From positions 1 through 15,118 of the forward strand of contig JAILNW010000449.1 of NCBI GenBank assembly GCA_024691145.1: DNA of 15,118 bases, read 5' to 3'. The DNA comes from Lachnospiraceae bacterium. GTDB taxonomy: Bacteria; Bacillota; Clostridia; Lachnospirales; Lachnospiraceae. A program made the translations under genes and the position numbers. Below, one piece after another: positions 13,517 to 15,118 of this stretch (the stretch's first letter is position 1; the number at the start of each line of letters is the position of its first letter). The notes under the pieces were generated by a model. That model had not been told where the DNA came from. It worked only from the letters and a program-made list of their open reading frames with translations, and ran no database searches.

Positions 13517-14873
13517 ATAATACTTTAATGATTTCTAATGCAACTGCTTTTGCCAAAAGTGGTGGAACTGCATTTCCAACTTGAGTACACTGTGGTACCT
13601 CTGTTCTTCGTTTTAATCCACCAGTTGTCCTTTTCCCCAAAAACTCAAAAGAATCATCAAATGATTGGCATCTTGCCATTTCCCTTACACTTATTGTTCT
13701 CGCTTCCCATGGATTAATATAATCATCAGGAAGAGTGACCACAGTCGGTGACGGCTCAATAGAATTCAATCTTTTTCGAATATTCTTTTTAGTCAACAAA
13801 ACATCAATAGCATCATCCGATGCATTTGTACGCTTAAATAATTCTATGACATCATTAGATTGCATACCTAACGAATCACAACATAACTGAATAAGAGAAT
13901 TCTTTCCTGAGATATCAATTCCATACTCTTTAATTCGTTTTCTCAGCATTGAACTTGACTCACCTTCATTAAATAAATCAAATCTCTCTAAAACAATATC
14001 TGTAGCCTTTGGTAATTCAAGATTTTTAAGGTGCCCTCTATCACAAGGAATAGGTTTTCCCGTACTTAAAGATGGGGTTCTTCCTGCTCTACTTTCTTTT
14101 TGAAAGTCAGAAAGATTTTTACTAATTTTATTTTTTAATTTTTTATCATTCACCAAATCACTAATTGCATCCTTTAGCTTAAGTTGTTTTTCAGGAGTAA
14201 CTGTAGGTTCTGGATACGATGGTGCAGGAAGTTCTCTTCGATATCCAATAAAGATTACACGATTTCTTCTTTGTGGTACACCATAATCTGCGGCATTCAA
14301 AATTCTAGGTTCTAAAGTATCATATCCAATCCTGTTTAATTCAGATTTTAGAATGGCAGGTGTAACAGAACCATCTGGATAAACCGGTCCTCCTTCAACA
14401 AGATTTCCATTTTCATCGTATAAATCTAAACCCTTATACCCTAAAAACTGCATGTCCATAAAACCTTCTACATTTTCCAAAACAATATATTTAGGCATTA
14501 CTTCGTTTATTACTCTGACGTATTCACCAAATAAAAGATTTCTTGGGTCTTCTTTATCTCGTCTACCAGCTCTTGAAAATCCTTGACAACTTGGTCCACC
14601 AATCATCAAATCGATTTCTGGTACTTCTTGTTCATGAAATATTCCAAGTTCACTAATTTTCTGATTAATAAAATTACCATGAAGATTTTTAATATCAGCT
14701 CTTTCAAACCAAGTATTCTGTCCTTGTATAAGACCTAACTGTGCATGACGATTTTTGTATGTCACTTCAACCATTTCACTTATATCTGAACTGAAAAGAA
14801 TATGAAATCCTGCCTGAATTAAACCTTCAGAGCATCCTCCAGCTCCACAAAATAAATCTATTGCATATGGCAT
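13515..14873 (-). CDS. DNA (cytosine-5-)-methyltransferase of the R-M system
   Basis: A 452-residue Dcm-type methylase with all main motifs in order: I IDLFCGAGGCSEGL (5-18), IV GGPSCQGFS (92-100, nucleophile Cys96), VI LENVEGF (132-138), VIII VPQRRNRVIFIG (199-210), a target-recognition region (~225-390), IX REMARCQSF (397-405) and X QVGNAVPPLLAKAVA (431-445). It methylates C5 of a cytosine in the recognition site to protect host DNA. Motif IV has Ser where most members have Pro (PPC or SPC). The frame is open to a TTG at 14897, but AAGGAGGTG lies five bases before the ATG at 14873, fixing the start. It has its own promoter, separate from the endonuclease operon. Confidence 0.95.
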   Translation of the reverse strand: MPYAIDLFCGAGGCSEGLIQAGFHILFSSDISEMVEVTYKNRHAQLGLIQGQNTWFERADIKNLHGNFINQKISELGIFHEQEVPEIDLMIGGPSCQGFSRAGRRDKEDPRNLLFGEYVRVINEVMPKYIVLENVEGFMDMQFLGYKGLDLYDENGNLVEGGPVYPDGSVTPAILKSELNRIGYDTLEPRILNAADYGVPQRRNRVIFIGYRRELPAPSYPEPTVTPEKQLKLKDAISDLVNDKKLKNKISKNLSDFQKESRAGRTPSLSTGKPIPCDRGHLKNLELPKATDIVLERFDLFNEGESSSMLRKRIKEYGIDISGKNSLIQLCCDSLGMQSNDVIELFKRTNASDDAIDVLLTKKNIRKRLNSIEPSPTVVTLPDDYINPWEARTISVREMARCQSFDDSFEFLGKRTTGGLKRRTEVPQCTQVGNAVPPLLAKAVALEIIKVL

Positions 14874-14923
14874 ATAGCCACCTCCTTGTATTTTCAATTA
14901 TTATCGCACTAAAACTCCTCAAT

Positions 14924-14959
14924 TAATTACAGAAATTCATATATATTGCCAAAATTCAT
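14924..14959 (-). promoter_or_regulatory. Probable promoter of the methyltransferase gene with repeated AAATTCAT
   Basis: On the minus strand, TTGGCA (complement of 14947-14952), a 17-base spacer and TAATTA (complement of 14924-14929) precede the methylase. The -10 is weak. On the plus strand AAATTCAT occurs twice (14933-14940 and 14952-14959), 19 bases apart, bracketing the -35 box; a regulatory role is possible but unproven. Confidence 0.4.
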
Positions 14960-14995
14960 TATCCCACGGATAACTCTATTTGTAAGCGTGATTTT

Positions 14996-15118
14996 CTATG
15001 AATTATTCCCATTTCCTATATTATGATTAGATGTTTTTTCTAACCATGCTTTCTCAACATTATCAAATTCAATATTTAATGCATCACAATATGCCTTTAA
15101 CCTTTTCATAGTTGATAT
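14996..15118 (-). CDS. C-terminal end of a gene running out of the window, possibly HTH-type
   Basis: The last 40 codons and TAG stop of a minus-strand gene that continues beyond the window. The visible protein begins STMKRLKAYCDALNIEF and ends in a short Asn-rich tail. The phrase STMKRLKAYCDALNIEF resembles the final helix of XRE-type HTH domains (compare STLEAICEALNCQPGDI in the regulator at 750-971). It has no visible start and lies directly upstream of the methyltransferase, with about 120 bases between, so it could be a second regulator of the restriction system. Too little is visible to name it. Confidence 0.5.
   Translation of the reverse strand: MSTMKRLKAYCDALNIEFDNVEKAWLEKTSNHNIGNGNNS

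Overview
The window looks like AT-rich DNA from a Gram-positive clostridial (Firmicutes) genome, most likely a Lachnospiraceae-type gut or rumen bacterium. This rests on strong AGGAGG-type ribosome sites, sigma-A style promoters and the protein families present (DUF2975/HTH pair, VanZ, HxlR, PD-(D/E)XK remnant). It is an inference; no rRNA or tRNA gene is present to confirm it. No CRISPR array, transposase or integrase was seen.

Layout. Bases 1-1017: promoter, DUF2975 membrane protein and small YozG-like HTH regulator, closed by a hairpin terminator. Bases 1016-5453, all minus strand: an HxlR regulator, a macrodomain protein with an extra N-terminal domain, a HAD-like hydrolase, an Imm1-like immunity protein, a VanZ-family membrane protein and a truncated PD-(D/E)XK nuclease remnant. 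Bases 5454-6361: overlapping divergent promoters, then a 2[4Fe-4S] ferredoxin and a membrane iron-sulfur protein. Bases 6364-8932, minus strand: a likely four-gene operon (methyltransferase, isochorismatase-like hydrolase, GNAT acetyltransferase, hexapeptide sugar O-acetyltransferase) with a good promoter.

Bases 8993-11496 are the highlight. A TTGACA/TAAAAT promoter is followed by a leader that matches the fluoride (crcB-type) riboswitch and overlaps an intrinsic terminator. It precedes a CPA-type cation/proton antiporter and two half-size CHR (chromate-transporter family) genes. No crcB/Fluc or CLC-F gene is in the window, so the antiporter and possibly the CHR pair are candidate fluoride-response effectors. 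This block is visibly richer in G+C than its surroundings (hand counts of single 60-base lines: 30/60 at 9241-9300 against 21/60 at 12301-12360), which suggests a separate origin.

Bases 11644-14952 hold a type II restriction-modification system: a tandem-HTH regulator, an MvaI/BcnI-like restriction endonuclease translationally coupled to it, and a convergent 5-methylcytosine methyltransferase, separated by a terminator hairpin. The window ends inside another minus-strand gene whose visible C-terminus resembles the end of an HTH domain.
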